NCBI GenBank assembly: GCA_030549335.1
Contig: CM060187.1
Span: forward strand, 58,114,203 to 58,178,202
Origin: Pontederia crassipes
Lineage: Eukaryota; Streptophyta; Magnoliopsida; Commelinales; Pontederiaceae
Direction of reading: 5' to 3'
Length of the DNA: 64,000 nt
The translations under genes and the position numbers were made by a program. Shown here piece after piece: positions 1-10,898 of this stretch. The stretch's first letter is position 1. Each line of letters begins with the position of its first letter. The notes under the pieces were generated by a model, which was not told the DNA's origin, searched no databases, and saw only the letters and a list, made by a program, of their open reading frames with translations.

Positions 1-1100
1 TCAACAGAAGGAGGGCTGTTAAGGTCATAATCATTGCCCAATTCTGCTCAGAGTTTGCATCCACAACCGTGTAGAAAAGTTAATGCAATTCATTGTTTTT
101 GGCAAAGTATTTGGCTGCAGATGATTGGAATATGCTTCCACAGTTAATTTTAAGTTTGGTTACATACTAACCAACGTATCAGCATGATTAAATTACTAGT
201 CCATCTTTTTGTATATACAGAGATGTTGTCATGCCTTACGATATGCAGTTCGGACTTTTGTTAGTATCTTATCCTGCAACGTCTGCAAGTTGTACTCAAA
301 GCAGGTCCCTGACGTATGAATTAAGGAGGTCCAAGTGTCCCTCTCTTGGTTCCTCCAAATTCTTCTCTCACCATCCGTTCGCCATGGTGCAGGTCGCAGT
401 TGAGCTCTTTGAAGGCCCCCTTGTGCACATGATGCTGCAACCAACTGATGGCTGGTGCTTTCCCCACGCCCGGCTCCGCGACCGGACACGTTACAGATGG
501 GGACTCCAGCCTCATGATACACGTCTTCCGTGATAAGATGATAACTGCGTGCTTCCAGGAGAAAATAAAAGCAAGTGGTCCAAAGATGCCTCGCACAAAT
601 TGGTGCCAACTTGCCCCCTTCATTTCTGGAAATTATTAGCATTCAACAGTGTTGGCACCATAACATAACTTGAGAAACAAGCATCCGGATGTTGGTCAAT
701 ACTTAATACAGAAAACTTCTAATGACTAGTAGAACTGCACATCAAAATATTAGTGGGTTTTTAAGTCCTTTTGAATTGTTGGAAGTTTGTGCCAGTATTC
801 TTTTTCTTTTCTTAAGCTAACCGGATGAGAAGATTTCTGAAACAAATAATTTCTTATAACTGCAGAAGGTACTTTATGAACCCCTTGCGGAGCTGATGGC
901 AAGGGAGCTGATCAAAGCAACAACAAACACTGCCAGGTAGCATAGAGGAGTGCATGCGTTACAGGATGACAGAATTGGCCATGGAGATATTTTAAAATCA
1001 ACAAGTTCCATGGCATTCCTCCTAATAAGAATGCACTTTTACTTAGATCCTGTGCAGCAAGTTTCCATCTACTCCAAAAAGGTACATCAATTATTAGCAT
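1..1100. other. Unassigned sequence with one candidate last exon
   Basis: No gene can be assigned here with confidence. On the + strand a tgcag acceptor at about 867 is followed by an open stretch of about 24 codons (KVLYEPLAELMAREL...) ending in TAG near 938. That is what the last coding exon of a gene starting left of the window would look like. The stretch is short and I do not recognise the family. Nearby frames between 230 and 640 are open on both strands but show no domain, no convincing splice pattern and no plausible start context. Confidence 0.25.
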
Positions 1101-1387
1101 AAACTACACATTAAGGCCCCCACATGGTGAAAGTAGGTGCCATTTTTTAACTGTCAGAGCTAAAAAAGTACTATACAAACAGTAGTGGTATGAATCATAT
1201 GAAAAAGAGTATATTCCACCAGTTGAAGGAATAGCTCAGCAATCATAAGCCTAAGGCAATAATTGAAAAGTCCATAAACCATACAAGAAAGAAAGCTTTT
1301 GTTCTACGACTATTCCTGGTGCGCAATAAGTCCATTTGCATTTTTCTCCTGTTTCTCGATATGCTCTTATTCACAGAACATGCAGGA
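1101..1387. other. Intergenic, nothing recognised
   Basis: AT-rich sequence without coding, RNA or repeat signal that I can support. Confidence 0.4.
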
Positions 1388-1396
1388 TAAATTATT

Positions 1397-1921
1397 GGGT
1401 TATTTTCATAAACTTTTTTTAAATTATCATGATTTTTCGTATCTAATATCAAATTATAGATTTTTTTATCCTTAAATTATTATAATTTTTCCACTTTAGC
1501 TCTTCCGTCTACTTCTATTATGTTTTTCATTACTTTTAATTTTTTTTATTTATGAAAAAATTAAATTACCCCTCCCTTTATAACATATCGAATAATAAAT
1601 ATAAAAATTAAAAAAAAATTAAAAAATCAAGGGAAGAGTAATTTAATCTTTTCATAAAAGTCCATTTTTTTGTTACCAATTTAATCCTTCTAGCAATTTT
1701 TTTTATTTTTTATATTTATTATTTCATGTTTTTCTAGAGAGGGATAATTTAGTCTTTTCATAAATGTTTATGAAAAAAGTAATGAAAAATGTAATAGAAG
1801 TAGGCGGAATGATTAAAATGAAAAAAATCATGATAGTTTAGGGATATAAAAAAATAAGTTCGTAATTTTATATTAGATGCATAAAATTGCGATAGTTTAT
1901 AAAAAATTATGAAAATAACTC
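1397..1921. mobile_element. Mutator-like MITE with 9-bp target duplication
   Basis: Seen directly: the left end reads gggttattttcataa and the reverse complement of the right end reads gagttattttcataa. The terminal inverted repeat continues imperfectly for about 75 bp (for example a shared 'atctaatat' block). Immediately outside lies taaattatt on both sides (1388-1396 and 1922-1930), an exact 9-bp duplication. Known of the family: 9-bp target duplications and long terminal inverted repeats beginning with G mark Mutator-like elements. It is 525 bp, AT-rich and has no coding capacity, so it is non-autonomous. Confidence 0.8.
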
Positions 1922-1930
1922 TAAATTATT

Positions 1931-2675
1931 TATTGCTGTCCCATTATCATAATTTCCTGTGACATGCGCCTCTTTTTAACTCTTCCTTTCGGATATCCTC
2001 GGATTTCTACTGGTCCTTTTTTTTTTAAATGTTTGTTTTCCTGTAAATAATTATACATACGAGATTCGAGGATAGAAGTACTGCAAGGTTTCATGTCCTG
2101 ATTGTGCACTTAGTTGTTGTCATCTCCAACTCATCTGATGGAGGCACATATTATAGCTATTGCAGTTTGCAGCCCTTCATCATGCAACCAGTGAATTTAG
2201 AATCTGAAATTTAAGTCAATGGTTTTGTGGGCCCGCTCATTCATGATACCATCTTTGCTGTTGCAGGCTAAAAAAAATCCACTTGGCCTCCAAATTGTAT
2301 GGGTGATTATATTATTTAAGTTAGCACCCGGAACCTTAATTTTTTAAACAGCTAAAGGCTGATTTCTTTTAAAAAAATAATTGGTTATATGCGGGGTAAC
2401 ATATTCTTGGATAGCTTAGGTGTTCGTATCATGCACATATCAAATGATCGCACACATACATTTTTTTATTAATAATCTAATTATCTAAAGGATTATTAAT
2501 GATAATAAAAAAGATTTAAATTATTAACAATAATTATATTTATTTTTAAAATTTTACGAACTTCTAAATACTATTAACCTTATAATTGATATAATAATAA
2601 TTATTATATATATATGGGTTTAATGTGTGTGTCAAGTACCTTTTGTGTGAAGAGCCTCTCAAACAATTTTACACA

Positions 2676-2752
<77 letters not shown>

Positions 2753-3880
2753 ATGCATCATTAACAATAGTTAATTGTCTCACATTTCTGTCACTGTTTC
2801 TCAATTCCCATACTCATTCTAGTTGTTCTTTTCAGTAACCAAAATATTTTTTTGACCTAGACACAATTTTTTTCTTTTTCGTTGTGCAAAAAAAAAAACC
2901 TAAAAATTAAAGTGCCTTATTGTTTGCAATGTTCTTCTGATTCATTAAACCAATAATATGGAACGAACTAATACTAAAAAGATGACATATTTATGTGTAA
3001 ATATAAAAAAAATATTTTGAAGATCTATCTATATATCGAATAAAGATGACTTCTTTTCACGCCCAAAGCTAATATCAAATAATGGAGATGATGATTAAAG
3101 GCTTATCATGGGAAGATTCGTGTGTTGAAGTTTCTCTCTCCTCCACCCTTTAAAGGCTTAAAAACCAAGAGGAGAGAAACAGTTGACAAGGACTTGTGAG
3201 AGCTCTCTTTTTCTACCGCCCCTCCCACTATACAGCAGGGAGACGAATCCTGAGCGCATGCAAAAGCTAAGAAAACAAAACAAATTTAAATGAACTAAGT
3301 ATTTTTTTATGACGGAAAGAAAGAGTTGAATACCTTAATTTATTGCTAATAGTGTATTTTTTTATCATTGGCATTCGAGAGATGATGACAACCTCAATGC
3401 AACGTTGGATTTGGAATAGAGTCTGGAATTTTGTCTGTGTTTTTTTTTTTAAAATAATTTTTGTTGTAACAACTGACATTAGAGCATATTGTAAGAACAA
3501 AAGTAATGATACCATGTATAGCACGTGCGCAATACATGTACGTACGACTTGCATGCATATATATATATGACATAATAATCTCCTTCGTAATTTATCCAAT
3601 TATAGCTACACTACTTTTGTAATTTAATTCTTATAAGAAGTTAAGATTTTTTTTTCAGTCAAATTTTTTCGGAATAAAATAAAAATTCAAAATCAGTAAT
3701 AATTCAGGAACAACAAAATGAAAAGCCCATGTGTCAGTTGCCGTCAAGAAACGGCGAGAGGCCGGTTTTATTTGGTGGAGGCAGCAACGCGGCATCCAAA
3801 CGCCGTCGCGGTCGTCTTCTTTCTTCTCGTTCGCGTCCTCTTCAGCTCCTCCTCGGCCCATCCGTTCCACGTCTGTTATC
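1931..3880. other. Intergenic region upstream of the HSP20-like gene
   Basis: AT-rich, with no supported gene. It holds a compound microsatellite at about 2680-2751 and a purine-rich block near 3160-3190. Open frames across the microsatellite encode only Tyr/Ile repeats. Confidence 0.6.
2680..2751. repeat. Compound microsatellite (TA)n-(TAA)n
   Basis: About 32 bp of TA dinucleotides runs directly into about 40 bp of TAA trinucleotides. It lies 1.9 kb upstream of the HSP20-like start codon and is likely length-polymorphic. Confidence 0.95.
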
Positions 3881-3883
3881 TTC

Positions 3884-3917
3884 TATAAACGTTAACCCTA
3901 GAAACGAGAGAGAGAGA

Positions 3918-3962
<45 letters not shown>
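3884..3962 (+). promoter_or_regulatory. TATA box and GA/TG-rich leader of the HSP20-like gene
   Basis: TATAAA at 3884-3889 is followed about 25 bp later by a tract of GA repeats interrupted by a short GT run (3908-3955), which probably lies at or just after the transcription start. A plausible 5'-leader intron begins with the donor AAG|GTAATC at 4054 and ends at an AG near 4582 or 4590, upstream of the ATG at 4660. GA tracts in plant leaders are known targets of BPC (GAGA-binding) proteins; that role here is inference. Confidence 0.5.
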
Positions 3963-3964
<2 letters not shown>

Positions 3965-4659
3965 AAGCAATAAAACTTGGAGGCGGCCGACGCTTTGCGA
4001 GGGCTCATTCGCCTTCGATTCGAACCCTCTACGTGGCCCTCGAGTCCCAAAAGGTAATCGTCCAAGATACCCTTCGATTCCTGGTGGGGGATTGGGGATT
4101 TCGATTCCTTGCCCCCAGTCCTTCCTCCTGCCTCTCTTTCCTTGTGTTGCCATTTCGATCCCTTCATAGCTTCATGGGAAGATGGGCGTCGGTCTGATCT
4201 CTCTGGTGCGCCTATTCCCTCCCGTTTTCGGCGGTTTTCGGGGGGTTCTTATAGCGCAGGATCGGTAAAGGTCTCTCCTTTGAACCCCTTGTATTCGAAA
4301 AAAAAAATGTTCTTTTGGAGTTTGGACATTGGAAGTGGTAGGATTTAGGTTTGGTTCTTAAAAGGTTTGGTTGTTTTAGTTGATGGGATTCATTAAAGAT
4401 TGGAAGGTGTTCTTCTTTTTTTCTTTCTTTCTTATCGAGTAGGGATTGAGCAGAAACTAGGTTTGGTTTCATAGAGGGGATAGATTGTGTTGGTGGCAGC
4501 GGATGACTGATGGAGTAGAATCGTGTGTTGTCTTTTTGATGGGATGCTTCTGTTGGGTGCTGTGAATTGCGAACTGCATCAGATAGACAGAATCAGGCCA
4601 GGCGAGGAGGTGATTAAACGACGGAAAGGACGGAGAGGACCAGCGAGCGTGACCGTGCC

Positions 4660-6228
4660 ATGGGGGAGGCCCTCCTCACAGTTCTGACCATTGAGAACCA
4701 TCACCCTTCCACCCTCCTCTCCATGGACCCAGCCGGCGCCCCGCCAACAATTGGTGCCCCTTCTCATGAGGACTGTGACCGTGAGCTCTTGATTCAGCAG
4801 CGGCAGCCGATCCTGCTGTCTGGCGCTCCTGACATCAATCTCCCACTCTCTGCTGATCGCTCCCCTCCGCAGCAGTCCTGGAATCAAGATTCTTTAGACA
4901 TGTTGGACGTCAGCCTTGGGCCGCAGCTTTATGATGATACCATCCTCAACCTGCCCAAGTCTGGTATTATTAACGGCAGTGCTGCTGGTTCCCGGAAGTG
5001 TGCCAAGAGAGGAGATAGCATCTGGGGTGCATGGTTCTTCTTCAATTTCTATTTCAAGCCAGTGCTTTTGGAGAAATCTAAGGGCAAGATCATCCGAGAT
5101 GCAAATGGTGTCTCAGGCTTTGATAAGTCCGACCTGCGGCTGGATGTGTTCCTTGTGCAGCATGACATGGAGAATATATACATGTGGGTTTTCAAGGAGA
5201 GACCGGAGAATGCACTTGGAAAGATGCAGCTGAGGAGCTTCATGAACGGACACTCGCGTCTTGGGGAGCCTCAGTTCCCTTTCAGTGTTGACAAAGGTTT
5301 TGTGCGATCCCACAGGATGCAGCGCAAACAGTACAGAGGTCTGTCAAATCCACAGTGTGTTCATGGGATTGAGGTGGTAAGGTCACCAAATCTCTCTATG
5401 GTTACAGAGGCAGATCTCAAGAGATGGGTAGAGCTAACTGGTAGAGATCTGAATTTCATGGTTCCACCTGAGGCTAGTGATTTTGGGTCATGGAGAAATC
5501 TTCCTAGCACTGAATTTGAACTTGAGAGGCCTCCTCCTTTGAAGACTCCTGTTCATCCCAATTCAAGGAAAGCGGCGCTCAATGGTTCAGGCCTAAATTT
5601 ATCAACACAGCAACATAATCATTCTGGTGGTGATTATATGGATCTTTCCCCCAAGGGCAGCAAACGCAAGAAGGATTTCTTCTCCCATGGGATGAATGAA
5701 GATTGTTGTCTTTCTAGTAATTCTTATCTAGATAGACCTCAAGATATGGAAGTCCACTCAACTGAACCGTCATGGATGAGTGAGTTTACTGGTGTAGTGA
5801 GGCATGCTTGTGGACCAGTGACGGCTGCAAAGTCTATCTACGAGGATGAAGAAGGCTACCTCATTATGGTTAGTTTGCCTTTCTCTGATCAGCAGAGGGT
5901 TAAAGTTTCTTGGAAAAACAGTCTAACTCATGGGATAGTTAAGATATCATGTGTTAGTACAGCTTGCATGCCTTATCTAAAGAGGCATGATAGAACATTC
6001 AAGCTAACAGACCCTTGTCCTGAGCATTGTCCTCCCGGCGAGTTTGTGCGTGAAATACCATTAGCTACACGGATTCCTGAAGATGCTAAGCTGGATGCTT
6101 ACTACGATGAGACTGGAACAGTGCTAGAGATAATGGTTCCTAAACATCGTGTGGGACCTGAAGAACATGAGGTCCGTGTGTGCATGCGCCCTCCTCATCT
6201 TGGAACCAATGAACTTCTTTTAACTTGA
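4660..6228 (+). CDS. HSP20-like (alpha-crystallin fold) family protein, At5g02480 type
   Basis: A 522-residue protein encoded without introns in the coding part. The ATG at 4660 has a strong context (gccATGGGG). A second in-frame Met (MDPAGAPP) lies 21 codons in, but the residues before it look family-like, so I take the first. Residues about 130-250 form a conserved plant-specific block (SIWGAWFFFNFYFKPVL near residue 123, then LRLDVFLVQHDMENIYMWVFKERPEN). The middle is low-complexity and polar. Residues about 385-495 form the C-terminal HSP20/alpha-crystallin-like beta-sandwich (YEDEEGYLIMVSLPFSD; LEIMVPKHR). Family knowledge: Arabidopsis At5g02480 has this length and layout and is annotated only as an HSP20-like chaperone superfamily protein, with no established biochemical role. 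It is much longer than true small HSPs and lacks the usual I-x-I tail motif. Its - strand neighbours are two HSP70 genes, an order also present in Arabidopsis as far as I recall. Confidence 0.85.
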   Translation: MGEALLTVLTIENHHPSTLLSMDPAGAPPTIGAPSHEDCDRELLIQQRQPILLSGAPDINLPLSADRSPPQQSWNQDSLDMLDVSLGPQLYDDTILNLPKSGIINGSAAGSRKCAKRGDSIWGAWFFFNFYFKPVLLEKSKGKIIRDANGVSGFDKSDLRLDVFLVQHDMENIYMWVFKERPENALGKMQLRSFMNGHSRLGEPQFPFSVDKGFVRSHRMQRKQYRGLSNPQCVHGIEVVRSPNLSMVTEADLKRWVELTGRDLNFMVPPEASDFGSWRNLPSTEFELERPPPLKTPVHPNSRKAALNGSGLNLSTQQHNHSGGDYMDLSPKGSKRKKDFFSHGMNEDCCLSSNSYLDRPQDMEVHSTEPSWMSEFTGVVRHACGPVTAAKSIYEDEEGYLIMVSLPFSDQQRVKVSWKNSLTHGIVKISCVSTACMPYLKRHDRTFKLTDPCPEHCPPGEFVREIPLATRIPEDAKLDAYYDETGTVLEIMVPKHRVGPEEHEVRVCMRPPHLGTNELLLT

Positions 6229-7939
6229 AGCAGTTGTATTGTGTCTTTTTCTCATCGTTGGTCCTCCATTGATTACTAATTCTGTATCATAAAAAGGGTG
6301 ATATGGAATCAAAGTGAATCTTTTACCATGTGCACATGCCTTTGTCAACTTTTTGTTGTTGACTCAACTTGGTGAGCTGATATGCCTGATTGGAATGTAA
6401 TCAGGGGCATGTTAGTAGTTGTACACATGGATTTTGAAATGAACCTATGTTACTTTTATGTAGGATGATTGATTATTCTTGCTATTGCATCTTGTTTCAT
6501 TGGATGCGTCAGTTCCAAGTATTTGCCAGGAACCATCGTGTGCCTTGTGATAGCAGCTCTCGTGGAAATAATTATTGAAATAAATGTGTCATTTATTATC
6601 CATCGGTACATATATTTTATTTGACGACTTTCCGTTACATGTCTGACGCATTCTTGTAGTACTGATTTTTTTTTTTTTTTGGTTTTTTGAGAAAGTTCTT
6701 GTAGTACTGATGGTAGATTATATTCGGCCTCCTTGCATGTAAGTATATAACATCATTTTTCCACTTTTAGTGTCCTCACAGGTTCAGCAATCAGAGCATG
6801 AAATGTTTCTTCCAGTTCCAGCCCACAGTAGTCAACTTATCCACTACCTTGAGTATTTAAAATACATTATTGACTATTTTGCTTACGTTAGTCTTATATC
6901 ATACCATTCTTTACAGACTCCAGCCTGGAAGTTAATTTGACAAAAGTCCTAGTGTGCTTGCTTTTCATTATTAAAGTTCCCAAATAAAGATCAGAATCAA
7001 CCATACATCTTGTTATGAGGATGAAATTTCTATCGAAATGTTTTTGCGTACAAAAAAAAAATTGAACTCAAAAATTACTTTAAACGGGAAAAAATGTTCT
7101 TTTTTTTCTCAGGATGTTTTGTTGTCTTCTTTCTTGTGCGTTACCCGTTAATTCCTTGTAGGTAAGGTTAACTTGAGATGATCTTGTCATTCTTCTCTAT
7201 CTCTTGCTAGCTACTTAATATTTTCTATTCTGTTTAATGCATCAGCATCATACCAATCTTTGGAGTCGTCCTATGTGGGCTTTGCTGCTGTGCTGCTGTC
7301 AGTTCCTTTAAAGCTTAAAACTCCAAATCTAGTTCGATTTCTTTGTGTGAGTAGTACTCAAGTTACTTTATTTTGTGTTAAAAAATATGTAGCTTTTTTA
7401 ACACTTGAATCAATACTTTTATCATTAAACAATAAAGTAGGCTGAGGCACTCTGAAAATGTTGAAACAAAGTCAATGTATACTCCCACTGTCAATGAATA
7501 TTAATGGTCTACAAATCACATTTTGAGAGCTAGGGATTTCCCAGATAGCTCATAGTTTGGGCGCCCAGTTTACCGATTTTTAAGTGCATTTGATTGAACA
7601 TTTACAAGTTCAATCACACACGCTAATCCTTCTCCATGGACATCGTTTCCTCGCTGTTCTGGTCATAGTATGGTTGTATGGTCACGTTTATACCGGCAAA
7701 AAAGTTTTTGCTTGCCGGCAGATTAATCACGGAAGCATTGAAGCTTAAGAACATGCAGAAAGTTTATGAAGAATTATTGTTCATATATGATGCAGAAGAT
7801 CAGGTGAACATCCATTAAGACACTACATTATGGCACTATTTATAGGTATTACCAAGTCCCCACCCACACACAACCTGAGCTCTTCTGTGTTGCTTATCCC
7901 ACAAAACTAGATAACATGTAGGGCTCTCTTCTCAGGGAC
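6229..7939. other. 3'-flanking and intergenic DNA between the HSP20-like and HSP70 genes
   Basis: These two genes converge here. The first few hundred bases are the probable 3' UTR of the HSP20-like transcript, and the last about 100 bases the 3' UTR of HSP70. Apart from the micro-insertion at 6667-6695 I see no gene or element. Confidence 0.6.
6667..6695 (-). mobile_element. Micro-retroposon (poly(A) tail only) with 16-bp target duplication
   Basis: A 29-bp insert, on the - strand CTTTCTC, A6, CC, A14, lies between two exact copies of ttcttgtagtactgat (6651-6666 and 6696-6711). The exact 16-bp direct repeat and A tail are what target-primed reverse transcription leaves. The insert is far too short to be a normal LINE or SINE. 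Confidence 0.75.
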
Positions 7940-9992
7940 TTAATCGACTTCCTCAATCTTCGGTCCTGCACCGCCGGAGCCGGGACCGGTCCCGTTCATG
8001 TTGGCTCCGGGCATTCCGCCGGCCATGCCTGCGCCACCGCCCTGCTGGTATATGTTGGCTATGATGGGGTTGCAGAGGTTCTCCAGCTCTTTGAGCTTGT
8101 CCTCGAACTCGTCCACCTCGGCAAGCTGGTTTCCGTCCAGCCATTTGATGGCGTCTTCGACGGCGTCCTCGATCTTCTTCTTGTCCGCCGGCGCAAGCTT
8201 TGCGCCGACCTTGTCGTCCTTGATGGTGTTCCTCATGCTGAAGGCGTAGTTCTCCAGGGCGTTCTTTGCGTCCACCTTCTTCTTGCGCTCCTCGTCCTCG
8301 GCCTTGTACTTCTCGGCCTCCCGGACCATCTTCTCAATCTCCTCCTTGCTCAGCCTGCCCTTGTCGTTGGTGATGGTGATCTTGTTTTTGTGCCCCGTGG
8401 TCTTGTCCTCGGCCGAGACATTCAGTATTCCGTTGGCGTCGATGTCGAAGCAGACGTTGATCTGAGGCACGCCCCTAGGAGCCGGAGGGATGCCGGACAG
8501 CTCGAATTTGCCTAACAAGTTGTTGTCCTTTGTCATGGCCCTCTCTCCCTCGTACACCTGAATCAGGACGCCCGGCTGGTTGTCGGAGTAGGTAGAGAAT
8601 ATTTGCTCCTTCTTCGTGGGAATGGTGGTGTTCCTCGGAATGAGGGCTGTCATCACGCCGCCGGCCGTCTCGATCCCGAGGGAGAGCGGGGTCACGTCCA
8701 ACAGCAGCAGGTCCTGCACCTTCTGGTTGCCCTCACCGCTCAGGATCGCAGCTTGGACTGCGGCGCCGTAGGCGACGGCCTCGTCGGGGTTGATGCTCTT
8801 GCACAGCTCCCTCCCGTTAAAGAAATCCTGCAGCAGCTGCTGGACTTTGGGAATTCTGGTGGAGCCTCCGACGAGAACGATGTCGTGGACGCCGCTCTTG
8901 TCCATCTTGGCGTCCCTCAGGCACTTCTCCACGGGCTCCATGCACCTCCTGAACAGGTCCATGTTGAGCTCCTCGAACCTCGCTCGAGTGATGGTGGCAT
9001 AGAAGTCGATTCCCTCGTACAGAGAATCGATCTCGATGGTGGTCTGGCTGGTGGAGGAGAGCGTCCTCTTCGCGCGCTCGCAGGCGGTCCTCAGCCTCCT
9101 CAAGGCCCTCGGGTTTCCGCTGATGTCCTTCTTATTCTTTCTCTTGAATTCCTGCACAAAATGGTTCACCATCCTGTTGTCGAAGTCCTCGCCGCCGAGG
9201 TGAGTGTCGCCAGCGGTGGCCTTCACCTCGAAGATGCCCTCCTCGATCGTGAGCAAGGACACGTCAAAAGTGCCGCCGCCAAGGTCGAAGATGAGCACGT
9301 TCTTTTCGCCGGTCCTGCCGGCCTTCTTGTCCAGACCGTAGGCAATGGCGGCGGCCGTGGGCTCATTGATGATTCGCAGGACGTTGAGGCCGGAGATGGC
9401 TCCGGCGTCCTTAGTGGCTTGCCGCTGGGAGTCGTTGAAATATGCCGGGACGGTGATCACTGCATTTTTCACGGCGGCTCCGAGATAGGCTTCAGCTATC
9501 TCCTTCATCTTGACGAGGACCATGGAGGAGATCTCCTCGGGCGAGAAGCGCTTCTCCTCTCCTTTGTACTGCACCACGATCATGGGCTTGTCGCCGGGTC
9601 CTGCCACGACCTTGAAAGGCCACAGCTTCATGTCGCTCTGCACCGAAGGGTCGCTGAACCGCCGGCCGATCAGACGCTTGGCGTCTGCAAAATCACAAAA
9701 TAAATTACAAACGCATTCGTCAGTAGAGCAGTCAGGATCCTACGAGTTATTCGAGAAGAAGATTGAAATCAAATTACTCACCGAAAACGGTGTTGGTGGG
9801 ATTCATGGCGACCTGGTTTTTGGCCGCGTCGCCGATGAGGCGCTCGGTGTCCGTGAAGGCAACGTAGGAAGGAGTGGTGCGGTTGCCCTGGTCATTGGCG
9901 ATGATCTCCACCCGGTCGTGCTGCCACACCCCGACGCACGAGTAGGTGGTACCCAGGTCGATCCCGATTGCTAGACCTTCGCCCTTCGCCAT
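7940..9992 (-). CDS. HSP70: Cytosolic HSP70/HSC70 chaperone (canonical, EEVD-ending)
   Basis: Complement of 9782-9992 and 7940-9684, 651 residues, the normal length for the family. The single intron (GTGAGT...TTGCAG) interrupts the Asp codon after NPTNTVFG (codon 72), the position typical of plant cytosolic HSP70 genes. ATPase-domain signatures are intact: IDLGTTYSC near residue 10, [12 protein letters not shown] near 200, and [13 protein letters not shown] near 340. The substrate-binding domain follows ([18 protein letters not shown]), then the lid and a Gly/Met-rich tail ending KIEEVD. EEVD is the docking motif for TPR co-chaperones such as Hop and CHIP, which places the protein in the cytosol or nucleus. 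It is ATP-dependent and refolds or holds client proteins. The start is fixed by [14 protein letters not shown]. Heat-shock elements upstream suggest heat induction. A divergent tandem copy lies 0.9 kb upstream of the start codon. Confidence 0.97.
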
Positions 9993-10029
9993 TGCCTTTT
10001 CAATTCTACGGTGACTGCGAGTGTATGCA

Positions 10030-10261
10030 CTAGAGAGAGAGAGAAAGAGAGTACTAATCGAAAGCTTTGTTCTTAGCCTGTTTCTGGAGCACAAATCTCT
10101 TGTTGGCGCAGGGGAAAGGCGAGGGGGATGCCTTTATACGTAAGAGAGGTGTGGTGTCGTGAAGGTCGTGAACGTTCGACGGCTCACTAGACGACTTCTT
10201 TTCGCAGCCGAGTTGGAGCGGAGAGTGATTCGCGCGCGGACTCGTCGTTTCCAGAGCTTTC
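10030..10261 (-). promoter_or_regulatory. HSP70 promoter: TATA box and heat-shock elements
   Basis: Reading the - strand, TATAAAG lies at 10138-10132, placing transcription start near 10105 and giving a leader of about 110 bases. The leader holds a CT-rich tract (10030-10050). Upstream, GAAcgTTC at 10170-10177 is a perfect two-unit heat-shock element core about 35 bp from the TATA box. TTCcaGAGctTTC at 10249-10261 is a three-unit element with one mismatch. These match the nGAAn/nTTCn array that heat-shock factors bind. Binding itself is inferred. Confidence 0.65.
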
Positions 10262-10299
10262 AAAATCTCGGTTGGATTTTTCCCCGATATCTATTGTTG

Positions 10300-10898
10300 G
10301 ATCGGACACAATCTAGGAGCTTCTACTTTCTACTTCTCTTCCGCACGTGTAGCATTTCTAAGATACTTCCCTAAATTAAAATTCCTGGTCGGTGGACCCA
10401 ATGGACGACAGAAAAGCCCCTCAATTACGAAAAGCTGCAAACGTGACGTCCACGTCTGACTTGGCATCCAATTGAATGCCATGCAGGCAACCATGTCATA
10501 TTACTGCGTTCTTCTGTCCACTTCTGAGTTCTGACTTGGCATCCAGTCAAGTACCGAAAACAAATTTTTTTGTTCTCGGATCATTAGATATCTGTGTTTC
10601 AAACTGACATGGCATGATCAGTTGATCACTGATTTCCAGGTTCAGTTTCGTCTAATTATAACGTCGCATTAACATCAACAAGCAATCATTAACAAAGATG
10701 TAAAGCAGGAAATAGATTATTTCAGAGAAAGTTTCATGATTTATACATTGATGACACACGTTCTGCAGGACTGACTATTTCAAAGTTTCAAACAGATATC
10801 CACATACTTCTACATAAAAAGAAAAAAAAAGTTATCCACGTACAAGAGCAAGCACCGGTTCCAACTGTGATCATAAGCTTCTACTAACTACTTGTCAC
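10300..10898. other. Spacer between the two HSP70 genes
   Basis: It holds the distal promoter of the canonical HSP70 and the 3' flank of the divergent copy. The phrase gacttggcatcca occurs twice (about 10458 and 10533), a small local duplication. No gene is seen. Confidence 0.6.

Noticed and set aside
2604-2838. Ile/Tyr-repeat proteins
   Set aside because: They are translations of the (TA)n-(TAA)n microsatellite.
3729-4169. 146-codon open frame upstream of the HSP20-like gene
   Set aside because: It covers the TATA box, GA/TG leader and likely leader intron, with Arg-Glu repeats from the GA tract.
8603-9703. 366-codon open frame on the + strand
   Set aside because: Exact antisense of the HSP70 coding exon. 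Long antisense frames opposite HSP70 are a known codon-bias artefact.
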